A stretch of 57,998 bases of DNA from Defluviitaleaceae bacterium (GTDB taxonomy: Bacteria; Bacillota; Clostridia; Lachnospirales; WRAX01), in assembly GCA_009785595.1 (NCBI GenBank), contig WQVZ01000003.1, forward strand, positions 1 through 57,998, read 5' to 3'. The translations under genes and the position numbers were made by a program. Positions 24,125 through 31,294 of this stretch are shown here, one piece after another. Positions within the stretch are counted from its first letter, which is position 1; every line of letters starts with the position of its first letter. Below the pieces are notes generated by a model that worked only from the letters and a program-made list of their open reading frames with translations, had not been told where the DNA came from and made no database searches.

Positions 24125-25303
24125 ATGGAAAAAATTGGCATAATGGGCGGCACATTTGACCCCATACATAATGGTCATTTGATGGCGGCAGAAGAAGTGC
24201 GGCAGAAGCTGGAGCTGGACAGGATTATTTTTGTGCCGGCGGGCATGCCGCCTCTAAAAAGTGCTCACAAAATTGCGGAAGCTCGTCACAGGCATAATAT
24301 GTGCCTTTTGGCGGTTGCCGGCAATCCGTACTTTACTGTGAGTGATATTGAAACTGTGCGCGAAGGTATCAGCTATACTTTTGACACTATATCCCAACTA
24401 TGCCAAATATATCCAAATGACCGTTTATTTTTCATCGTTGGGGCTGATGTGCCTTCGGGCTTTCATCGCTGGAAAAATTTTGAGGGAATAACCGCCCTGT
24501 GTGATATTGTGGTTACGACGCGGCCAGGACATAAAATCGGGAAAAATTTGCGAGATAAATATAGCGACATACTTCACATAATAGAAATATCGGATGTGGA
24601 CATATCTTCAACAAAAATTAGGCAGAGTTTGGCCGAAGGGTTGCCTGTGCGGTATTTGCTGCCTGATGGAGTGGTTGATTATATATGCAAAAACAGGTTG
24701 TACGGCAGCTGGCTTGGGCAGATAAAAGATAAATTAGAAAAGGAATTGGGGCGCAGGAGATTTTTACATTCTTTGTTGGTTATGGAAGAAGCTGTAAAGT
24801 TGGGCCGTCATTATAGTTGCGACGAAGACACTCTTGAAAGTTTGCGTATAGCTGCCCTGCTTCATGATTGTGCAAGACCATTTTGCAGTGAGCAAGGCTA
24901 TCCTGCTGTTGTGGCTCTTTGTGAGCGCGATGGAATTGCTCTGGATCCTTTTTTTAAGACGAATTTACCCCTGACACATTCTGTTGTTGGCACCATTTTG
25001 GCAAAAGATAAGTACGGCATCACCGACCCTATGGTACTTTCTGCCATAGCTGGCCATACTTTTGGCAAGTCGGACATGAGTTTTGTGGATAAGGTTGTGT
25101 ATTTATCGGACTTTATCAAGCCTGACCGTCAGCCGGATAAGGTGAGGGGAGAGGCCCGGAGGCTGGCTTATGAAGATATTGATGGCGCCATGATTTATGC
25201 CTTGCGGCAAACGATTGAGAAAAATACGGCCCTTGGCCGCGATGTATACAGGGAAAGCGGGAGGGCATTAGAATATTTGGAGGAGAAATATGGAAAACGA
25301 TAA
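24125..25303 (+). CDS. nadD: nicotinate-nucleotide adenylyltransferase fused to a YqeK-type HD phosphohydrolase
   Basis: Of 392 residues in two domains. Residues 1-200 are NadD (GIMGGTFDPIHNGHLMAAEEV, a late ISSTKIRQSL block), which makes nicotinic acid adenine dinucleotide. Residues 205-392 are YqeK, an HD-domain symmetrical Ap4A hydrolase (HSLLVMEEA, ALLHDCAR, HSVVGTIL, GHTFG, VYLSDFIKPDR). The genes are usually adjacent but separate in Bacillota; fused versions are known in some lineages. Fusion would couple NAD synthesis to dinucleotide removal. It overlaps rsfS by 14 bases. Confidence 0.92.
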   Translation: MEKIGIMGGTFDPIHNGHLMAAEEVRQKLELDRIIFVPAGMPPLKSAHKIAEARHRHNMCLLAVAGNPYFTVSDIETVREGISYTFDTISQLCQIYPNDRLFFIVGADVPSGFHRWKNFEGITALCDIVVTTRPGHKIGKNLRDKYSDILHIIEISDVDISSTKIRQSLAEGLPVRYLLPDGVVDYICKNRLYGSWLGQIKDKLEKELGRRRFLHSLLVMEEAVKLGRHYSCDEDTLESLRIAALLHDCARPFCSEQGYPAVVALCERDGIALDPFFKTNLPLTHSVVGTILAKDKYGITDPMVLSAIAGHTFGKSDMSFVDKVVYLSDFIKPDRQPDKVRGEARRLAYEDIDGAMIYALRQTIEKNTALGRDVYRESGRALEYLEEKYGKR

Positions 25304-25655
25304 ATCAAAATTTATGCAGGCGGTAAAAGTGGCTTATAGTGCCATTGATGATAAAATGGGCGAGGAAATTGTGGTGCTGGACATACACGAAGTGTCTATT
25401 ATTTCTGACTTTTTTATCATTGCCAGTGCTAAAAATTCCAACCAGTTAAAGGCCATGGCAGAAAGCGTACAAGAAAAGCTTGCCCAGCTGGGCATACGGC
25501 CGCGCCATATAGAGGGCGTGCAAAGTGCGCGGTGGATTTTGCTGGATTTTGGCTATATTATTGTGCATCTTTTTTGCAAAGAGGAACGTGAATATTATCG
25601 TCTGGACAGGCTATGGGGCGACGCAGTACAGATTTTGCCGGAAGAATTGATATAA
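25290..25655 (+). CDS. rsfS: ribosomal silencing factor RsfS
   Basis: Binds L14 on the 50S subunit and blocks 30S joining when cells slow down. Of 121 residues with the RsfS pattern: KMGEEIVVLDIHEVSIISDFFIIASAKN and then RHIEGVQSARWILLDFGYIIVHLF, closing EREYYRLDRLWGDA. It starts within the end of nadD-yqeK at AGGAG, as in most Firmicutes where this gene follows yqeK. Confidence 0.95.
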   Translation: MENDKSKFMQAVKVAYSAIDDKMGEEIVVLDIHEVSIISDFFIIASAKNSNQLKAMAESVQEKLAQLGIRPRHIEGVQSARWILLDFGYIIVHLFCKEEREYYRLDRLWGDAVQILPEELI

Positions 25656-25677
25656 TTATGATGATGCGAGGATGAGC

Positions 25678-27663
25678 ATGGTAAAAAATACCGCTGGAAA
25701 AAACAATGAGTATAATAACGAGAGCATAACCCAGCTGAAGGGTGCAGAGCGCGTGCGTCTGCGTCCTTCGGTTATTTTTGGTTCGGACGATATTACGGGT
25801 TGCCAGCATTCTATTTTTGAGATAATTTCCAATTCTATTGACGAAGCCCGTGAGGGCTATGGCCGCCGGATAGAGATTACGCGCCATGCAGACGGGTCTA
25901 TTACCAATGTGGATTATGGCCGGGGCATACCGGTGGACTACAACACCATTGAAGAAAAATATAACTGGGAGTTAATTTTTTGTGAGCTGTACGCGGGGGG
26001 CAAGTATAACAATAATGATAATGATAACTATCAGTTTAGCTTGGGCTTAAATGGTCTGGGTCTTTGTTCTGCACAATATGCTTCTAGGTATATGGATGTG
26101 AAAATTTATCGGGATGGCTTTGAATACTCGTTGTATTTTGAGCGGGGCGAGAATGTAGGCGGCCTAAAAAAAGAAATCGCCACAAATGCCCGCACGGGCA
26201 CGGTTATACGCTGGTTGCCTGATGATGAAGTGTTTAAGGATATTAATGTGCCCTTATCGTATTTTAAGGATATGCTGAAAAAACAGGCGATTGTTAATGA
26301 CGGCCTGGTTTTTGTGCTGCGGGACGAAGCAAGCGGCGAGAAACTTACATATTGCTACGAAACGGGCATTAGGGGCTATATTGCGGAGATTATTTCCGAT
26401 GATGCTATTACTGAACCCGTGCACTTGACCCATGAAACCACCGGGCGCGACCGTCAGGATCTGCCGGATTACCGCCTAAAATTTGCCATGACATTTTGTT
26501 TTGACAACAAGGTTAATTTGTGCGAATATTATCATAATTCCAGCTGGCTGGAATATGGCGGCAGCCCGGACAGAGCCGTAAAAAATGCTTTTGTGGCGGC
26601 CATAGATGCGTATATCAAAGCCGCGGGATTGTACAAAAAAGATGAGAAAAAACTTACCTTTACGGATATAGAGGATTCGCTGGTATTGATATCCAGCTCC
26701 TTTTCCACTGTCACCAGCTACGAAAACCAAACCAAAAAGGCCATCAACAATCGGTTTATCCAGGAGGCCATGACGGACTATTTAAAGAAGCAGTTGTCCA
26801 TATACTTTGTGGAAAACAAGATAGAAGCGGACAAGATAGCCGCCCAGGTGATGGCTAACAAACGTAGCCGAGAAACTGCCGAAAAAACCCGCCTGTCCAT
26901 AAAAAAGAAACTGACCGGCGGTATGGATTTTACTAATCGTGCAGAAAAATTTGTAAACTGCCGCACAAAGGACATAACCCGGCGGGAGCTTTATATAGTA
27001 GAGGGCGACAGCGCCATGGGGGCTTGCAAGCTGGGGCGCGATGCGGAATTTCAAGCCATTATGCCTGTCCGGGGCAAAATATTGAACTGCCTTAAAGCCG
27101 ATTATAACAAAATTTTCGCCAACGATATAATCACTGACCTTATCCGTGTGCTGGGTTGTGGTGTGGCGGTGGCCTCCAAACATGGGCGCGACCTGGATTC
27201 TTTCGACATAGACAAGCTAAATTGGGCCAAAGTCATCATCTGCACCGATGCCGATGTGGACGGTTTTCATATACGCACCCAGGTGCTTACCATGCTGTAC
27301 CGCCTAACCCCCGAACTTATCACCCAAAAGAAGGTTTTTATTGCGGAATCGCCTTTGTACGAAATAACTGCCGGCAAAAACACTCATTTTGCCTACACCG
27401 ATGCCGAAAAAAATGCTATATGTGCAAAAATTAAGGGTAATTATCGCATACAGCGCTCCAAGGGTCTGGGCGAAAACGAGCCGGACATGCTGTGGCACAC
27501 CACCATGAACCCCGCCACCCGCAAGCTTATACAAGTGATGCCCGAGGACGTGCAGCGTACCCAGGAGATGTTTGAGGTGCTGCTGGGGGATAACATAAAG
27601 GGCCGCAAGGAGTTTATTGAGGAGCACGGCCATAGATATTTGGAGATGGTTGATGTGGTGTAG
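25678..27663 (+). CDS. GyrB/ParE-type topoisomerase subunit (lone paralogue)
   Basis: Of about 661 residues with the type IIA B-subunit plan. The GHKL ATPase region has ISNSIDEAREGYG and VDYGRGIPVD. The glycine loop reads SLGLNGLGLCSAQYAS instead of the usual GLHGVG, and the Toprim region has IVEGDSAMGACKLGRD and TDADVDGFHIRT (EGDSAGGSA and DxDGxHIRT in standard subunits). KGLGENEPDMLWHTTMNP matches the KGLGEM block. No A subunit follows. This suggests a diverged paralogue beside the main gyrase. The start at 25678 uses GAGG. Confidence 0.85.
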   Translation: MVKNTAGKNNEYNNESITQLKGAERVRLRPSVIFGSDDITGCQHSIFEIISNSIDEAREGYGRRIEITRHADGSITNVDYGRGIPVDYNTIEEKYNWELIFCELYAGGKYNNNDNDNYQFSLGLNGLGLCSAQYASRYMDVKIYRDGFEYSLYFERGENVGGLKKEIATNARTGTVIRWLPDDEVFKDINVPLSYFKDMLKKQAIVNDGLVFVLRDEASGEKLTYCYETGIRGYIAEIISDDAITEPVHLTHETTGRDRQDLPDYRLKFAMTFCFDNKVNLCEYYHNSSWLEYGGSPDRAVKNAFVAAIDAYIKAAGLYKKDEKKLTFTDIEDSLVLISSSFSTVTSYENQTKKAINNRFIQEAMTDYLKKQLSIYFVENKIEADKIAAQVMANKRSRETAEKTRLSIKKKLTGGMDFTNRAEKFVNCRTKDITRRELYIVEGDSAMGACKLGRDAEFQAIMPVRGKILNCLKADYNKIFANDIITDLIRVLGCGVAVASKHGRDLDSFDIDKLNWAKVIICTDADVDGFHIRTQVLTMLYRLTPELITQKKVFIAESPLYEITAGKNTHFAYTDAEKNAICAKIKGNYRIQRSKGLGENEPDMLWHTTMNPATRKLIQVMPEDVQRTQEMFEVLLGDNIKGRKEFIEEHGHRYLEMVDVV

Positions 27664-27696
27664 CTTGTGACCTTTCTGATGAGGCGGGAGGATATG

Positions 27697-27870
27697 ATGG
27701 ACGTTACAATTACGTTGGGAGAAGTGTTGTCAACCATAATTTCTGCAATAGCTATAATTGTTGCCTCGGTTGTGGCCTTATGGATTGCGAAGTCGCAAAT
27801 TAAATTAAACAATAAACTTCTAGAATGTAATCTATTGCGGGCGGAAATAACGCATAAACTGGGTGAATAA
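27697..27870 (+). CDS. small single-pass membrane protein
   Basis: A 57-residue peptide with one hydrophobic helix (LSTIISAIAIIVASVVALWIA) followed by a charged tail (KSQIKLNNKLLECNLLRAEI). A GGGAGG ribosome binding site lies five bases before the ATG at 27697. It begins 33 bases after the topoisomerase gene. No family is recognised; the layout (short N-terminus, helix, amphipathic tail) is like small phage or plasmid membrane proteins. Confidence 0.5.
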   Translation: MDVTITLGEVLSTIISAIAIIVASVVALWIAKSQIKLNNKLLECNLLRAEITHKLGE

Positions 27871-27969
27871 AAATATCTAAACTACACAGCCCAAAAGGCG
27901 CACTTTTTACCACATACAAGTATGGTGCGTGCGAAAAATTTATATTTTAGATATAGGGAGAATAGAAAA

Positions 27970-28266
27970 ATGGATTATCCACACAAATTTGTATTCACGT
28001 GCGATTGCAAGAACAAATTTTTTATAACGGCGGACAACTTATCTCGTGATACTTCCATTTGTTGTCCGAATTGCAAGTATGAAATGCCAGAAACGGAAAC
28101 GAAACACATACTTGTAGCGGCGAAAGAAATCATAAAAATTGATGAGGCAAATACAAAACTCAAAAAAATTTTTAGCCCAGAGAGCGGCGAGATTCAAATG
28201 CATGTTGAGATAAAAACAACACAAGAAGATTGTCCGCTGATGGGTAAATTCACAAAGAAGGACTGA
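27970..28266 (+). CDS. small cysteine-motif protein
   Basis: A 98-residue protein with four cysteines arranged as TCDC and CCPNC, about 25 residues apart, which could bind zinc. The rest is charged and contains a run rich in glutamate and lysine. AGGGAGA precedes the ATG at 27970. Function unknown. It lies between the topoisomerase-like gene and a decayed gene, in a short stretch that looks accessory. Confidence 0.5.
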   Translation: MDYPHKFVFTCDCKNKFFITADNLSRDTSICCPNCKYEMPETETKHILVAAKEIIKIDEANTKLKKIFSPESGEIQMHVEIKTTQEDCPLMGKFTKKD

Positions 28267-28883
28267 CCAATGCAACTCATACACTGAACGTCGTAGCGAC
28301 ATATGTATCAGTGGCGTTATTTCCACCATTCACAGCGTACGTCATAATGCTTGAAAGTTTCGTGTCTATTGTTGCAACTGTTGATAAAGTTCTTGCTATA
28401 CAGGGTGAGGATGGCACAATTCCCGTGGAGAAGTATCGATTAAACATAATTAATATTGGCAGAGTTCTGGTATATTTAAAAGAGTATAAATACAATGGAG
28501 CCAAATATTCGGCTAACCATAGGGCCTTGACACCTGGAACGCTTATTTCGTTTAGTTATATTGATTTGCCGGACGTTATGGCGGGGTACCGTACTCTAAC
28601 TTATATCATGTGCATATTGATTTAGTTTTGGTGGAACCTGATGACACAGAGCATGATTGTGAGGTGTCGGTAGACTTTATTAACGGGGAATGGGAGTCAA
28701 AGGTTTCACGTTGCATTAAGCGAAAATAGTGGACATGTATTCTTGAAAATTGAAATATCTTATGTATGCCAAACTGAATCTCAGAAATTTATCGTTAGTG
28801 AGACCTTGGATTGCATTATGCAGTCTACCAGCTATTGGCTCGATATTGGTTTACGAACAGACCTATTGTTAAAACAGGGATGA
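28263..28883 (+). pseudogene. decayed gene with two compensating frameshifts
   Basis: Three overlapping open stretches read as one protein if the frame shifts twice. Frame one runs to about 28590 (with VDKVLAIQGEDGTIPVEKY and VYLKEYKYNGAKYS), frame two from there to 28729 (HVHIDLVLVEPDDTEHDCEV), and frame one again from about 28700 to 28883 (RFHVALSENSGHVFLKIEIS). No start codon with a ribosome binding site is visible and no family is recognised. The first and last parts share a frame, so a small deletion and insertion may have happened. It ends at a terminator. Confidence 0.4.
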
Positions 28884-28912
28884 TGGCCTTAAAAGCCAAC
28901 ACCCCTGTTTTT
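28871..28912. terminator. Bidirectional terminator between the decayed gene and floT-like gene
   Basis: AAAACAGGG (28871-28879) pairs with CCCTGTTTT (28903-28911), with a small GGC/GCC hairpin in the loop. The A/T runs on both sides fit termination in either direction. Confidence 0.7.
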
Positions 28913-28916
28913 GTAT

Positions 28917-30347
28917 TTATTTATCTTCTTCCGGCGGCGCGGTGACGCTTTTTAGCTTGCTCACAATGTCGATGCCTGTTAGGGCTTCCACTGTGGTGGG
29001 CAGGGTGGATATTATATCGGTGACATATCCGGCCACTTTGGATGCACCGCCGCCTGCGCCGTTACCATTGTCAATAACCACGATTTTTTCGGTTTTGGAA
29101 AGGGGTTCGGCTACGTTTTTGGCAATTTCCGGCAGACGCTCGATAATCATTTGGGTTACGGCGGCGTCGTTGTATTGCTTAAAGGCTTCGGCCTTTTTCA
29201 TCATGGCATCGGCTTCGGCGTGACCCCGCTCGCGGATAATATCAACTTCGGCCATACCTTGTAGACGCTTGCTTTCTGCCAGGGATGCGCCTTCCATGCG
29301 TATAGATTCTGCCCGGCCCTGGGCGTTTTGTATCTCGCGATATTTTGCAACTTCCGCCTCTTTTTCCAGACGATATTTCTCTGCGTCGGCTTGCTTTACA
29401 ATGGTGGCTTGCAGTTCTTTTTCCTTGCGCAGGGCTTCTTGCTCCGCTAGCTCTATTTCTTTTTGCTTGCGGATGATTTCAACCTGCATATTGGTTTCGG
29501 TTACTTCTTTTTTTACTTTGTTGGATTCGATTTCGTAAGCCAGGTCGGCCACGGCCTTGCTGGTCTCTTGCTCTTTGCGGAAAGCCTGTACTTTAAGCTC
29601 TTTTTCCTTCACGACTTCCGCCACCTGGGTTTCTGCACGCAGACGAGCTTCTTCCCCAAGACGGCTGGCTTCGGCAGTGCGTATTTTGGTTTCTTTGGCG
29701 GCTTCAGCTTCGGCAATTTGGGCGTCGCGCTTTACTTCGGATATGCGCTTTTTGCCTAGGGCGGCCAGATAGCCGTTGTTGTCAGAAATATCACGGATAG
29801 TAAAGGTCTTAATTTCGAGGCCCATCTCGGCTAGGTCCTGGGCGGCGTTGCCCTGTACCTCACTGGCGAACTTCTCTCGATCTCTGTAAATATCTTCTAC
29901 AGTCAGCTTTGATATAATTTCGCGCAGTTTGCCTTCCAGCACGTCTTTGGCAATGCCCTCTATAACGCTGATGGTGCGGGCTTCGCTGCCGGCGTTAAAT
30001 TGCTCCACTGCGGCCAAAATAGACTCTTTGTCGGATTTTATTTTGATAATTGCCACACCATCGGCGGTAATGCTAACGCCTTGGGCGGTCATGGCACCAT
30101 CGCCGCCGGTGCGCACGTCAATTTTCATATTTTCCAGGGATATTTTGTCGGTGCGCTCAAAAATAGGCATAACCAAGCCGCCGCCGCCGCTTATTACGCG
30201 CTTTCTAAGTCCTGTTACCACCATGGCCTTGTCTTGTGGCACTCTTTTCCACAGCGACATAAGTATAAACAACGCCAGAAAAACTGCTACCAAGATAATT
30301 ACAACAATAAAAATTGCACCGCTGTTGATGTTGTCAAATATCTCCAT
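28917..30347 (-). CDS. floT: flotillin family protein (FloT/YuaG type)
   Basis: A 476-residue SPFH protein. The N-terminal membrane segment (IFIVVIILVAVFLALFILM) is followed by the SPFH domain (VVTGLRKRVISGGGGLVMP, KIDVRTGGDGAMTAQGV) and by a very long coiled coil of Ala/Glu/Lys repeats (residues about 210-400), then a C-terminal glycine-rich tail. It is eukaryotic-flotillin-like and differs from the shorter FloA at 5450. Its NfeD partner gene lies 19 bases upstream on the same strand. Likely job: organise membrane microdomains. Confidence 0.88.
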   Translation of the reverse strand: MEIFDNINSGAIFIVVIILVAVFLALFILMSLWKRVPQDKAMVVTGLRKRVISGGGGLVMPIFERTDKISLENMKIDVRTGGDGAMTAQGVSITADGVAIIKIKSDKESILAAVEQFNAGSEARTISVIEGIAKDVLEGKLREIISKLTVEDIYRDREKFASEVQGNAAQDLAEMGLEIKTFTIRDISDNNGYLAALGKKRISEVKRDAQIAEAEAAKETKIRTAEASRLGEEARLRAETQVAEVVKEKELKVQAFRKEQETSKAVADLAYEIESNKVKKEVTETNMQVEIIRKQKEIELAEQEALRKEKELQATIVKQADAEKYRLEKEAEVAKYREIQNAQGRAESIRMEGASLAESKRLQGMAEVDIIRERGHAEADAMMKKAEAFKQYNDAAVTQMIIERLPEIAKNVAEPLSKTEKIVVIDNGNGAGGGASKVAGYVTDIISTLPTTVEALTGIDIVSKLKSVTAPPEEDK

Positions 30348-30366
30348 CTTCTTACCTCCTGTTTAT

Positions 30367-30876
30367 CTAAATTTTTGCACGTACATGGTATGTGTTTTTT
30401 TCGATGTATACGATCTCTACTTGGGTATCCCGGGCGATTTCGCTGCCGCCTTCGCTTTTTGCTGGGCCGGACAGTATTTTGTCGTTGTAAGTATAAGTTA
30501 TTTTGCCGTAGCCGCCTTGTGGTATATGCTCGCTAACCTTAGCGGCAACGCCGATTATGCTTTGTTTTTCGTGGGCACTGGTGTTTTGCCATTTGTGCAA
30601 CGGCATAACCACATAACGAAAAAGCAGATATGCCATGGCCAGGCCGCCCAAGGCCGCAAGGGACAAAGCCATCCACGCCTGAAAAACCGGGGCAAATATA
30701 AGTCCCAAACCACCGAAAACCGTAAGAAAAATGGCGAGAACAATGGGTTTAAATGGGCTGACCCCGGCACCTGCATCCATATTAATATCCACCATGCCGG
30801 ATATTTGGCCAAACACCACCGACAACAGCACAAAACCAGCACCAACGCCCATGCAAACAAAAAATAAAGTCGTCAT
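30367..30876 (-). CDS. NfeD-like membrane protein (YuaF type)
   Basis: Of 169 residues with three hydrophobic segments (TLFFVCMGVGAGFVLLSVVFG, PIVLAIFLTVFGGLGLIFAPV, MALSLAALGGLAMAYLLF) and a C-terminal OB-type domain (IIGVAAKVSEHIPQGGYGKI through TQVEIVYIE). YuaF-type proteins accompany FloT. The ATG at 30876 has an exceptionally strong GGAGGGAGGA site; a GTG-like upstream start is not needed. It is the first gene of a two-gene operon with the flotillin gene. Confidence 0.82.
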   Translation of the reverse strand: MTTLFFVCMGVGAGFVLLSVVFGQISGMVDINMDAGAGVSPFKPIVLAIFLTVFGGLGLIFAPVFQAWMALSLAALGGLAMAYLLFRYVVMPLHKWQNTSAHEKQSIIGVAAKVSEHIPQGGYGKITYTYNDKILSGPAKSEGGSEIARDTQVEIVYIEKNTYHVRAKI

Positions 30877-30930
30877 GCTCCTCCCTCCTTCACGCACCTT
30901 CTGTGTATGCCCCTATTTTATCATAAATCC

Positions 30931-30959
30931 TTGATATTGGCAACACGCTATGGTAAAAT
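30931..30959 (+). promoter_or_regulatory. SigA-type promoter of the holin-like toxin gene
   Basis: TTGATA at 30931, 17-base spacer, TAAAAT at 30954. A transcript would begin near 30966 and carry a 5' leader of about 70 bases. Confidence 0.65.
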
Positions 30960-31012
30960 AATCTTGGGTTCGACCCATTTTAGGCAACCCAAAAGCGAAA
31001 GCGGTAGGCCGC

Positions 31013-31032
31013 CACCTCCTGCAAAGGAGGTG
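31013..31032 (+). promoter_or_regulatory. Hairpin masking the toxin ribosome binding site
   Basis: CACCTCCT, tetraloop GCAA, AGGAGGTG: a perfect 8-bp stem in which the 3' arm is the Shine-Dalgarno sequence of the toxin gene. GGCC on both sides could lengthen the stem. Translation should need opening of this structure, a known feature of type I toxin mRNAs. Confidence 0.8.
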
Positions 31033-31037
31033 AGGCC

Positions 31038-31148
31038 ATGTCTGTGTATGAGATTATTGTCATCATATCCTTAGCCATGACTTTTGTTTTGGCTCTTGTA
31101 AAGCTGATGATTTACATAGCAGATATAATTTCCAACAAAAGGAAATAA
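31038..31148 (+). CDS. holin-like small membrane toxin (candidate type I toxin)
   Basis: A 36-residue peptide, MSVYEIIVIISLAMTFVLAL followed by a lysine-bearing helix end and NKRK. The start Met-Ser-Val-Tyr-Glu, a single hydrophobic helix and a basic tail match the 'putative holin-like toxin' (Hol_Tox) family of Firmicutes type I toxins, which insert in the membrane. AGGAGGTG lies five bases before the ATG but is folded in a hairpin. Promoter upstream, terminator directly after, and a candidate antisense RNA promoter on the other strand complete the picture. It is independent of the adjacent flotillin and pncB genes. Confidence 0.75.
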   Translation: MSVYEIIVIISLAMTFVLALVKLMIYIADIISNKRK

Positions 31149-31188
31149 CCGCCCCGGCATGACAACTTGAGCGGTTATTTCTGTTTTT
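31137..31188. terminator. Terminator at the 3' end of the toxin gene
   Basis: A perfect 11-bp inverted repeat, GAAATAACCGC (31142-31152) and GCGGTTATTTC (31171-31181), followed by T-rich sequence on the plus strand and preceded by AAAA. It can terminate the toxin mRNA and, less strongly, a convergent antisense RNA. Confidence 0.8.
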
Positions 31189-31239
31189 AAGTAACCAGTT
31201 TAGTTGGCGGCCACCACTCTTTGCTTTGCGGTTGCCTGT
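31137..31239 (-). ncRNA. candidate antisense RNA antitoxin
   Basis: Predicted from a minus-strand promoter (31246-31274) facing the toxin gene and ending in the shared terminator hairpin. The RNA of about 100 bases would overlap the toxin mRNA 3' end, as in the Enterococcus par and related Hol_Tox loci. It also shares a 35-base 5' sequence (25/35) with the toxin leader. No RNA evidence is available. Confidence 0.5.
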
Positions 31240-31245
31240 GCAAAT

Positions 31246-31274
31246 ATTATAGCACATCAAATCCAAAAAGTAAA
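31246..31274 (-). promoter_or_regulatory. minus-strand promoter for the candidate antisense RNA
   Basis: Read on the minus strand: TTTACT, a 17-base spacer, perfect TATAAT (plus-strand 31251 back to 31246). It points toward the toxin gene. Confidence 0.6.
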
Positions 31275-31294
31275 GTATACATTATGGAGGAAAA

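Larger units (their letters stand above)
30982..31239. repeat. 35-base inverted repeats flanking the toxin locus
   Basis: The plus strand at 30982-31016 and the minus strand from 31239 to 31205 align without gaps, 25 of 35 bases matching, including blocks AGGCAACC and GGCCGCCA. Each arm is at the 5' end of one of the two predicted convergent RNAs. Confidence 0.65.
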
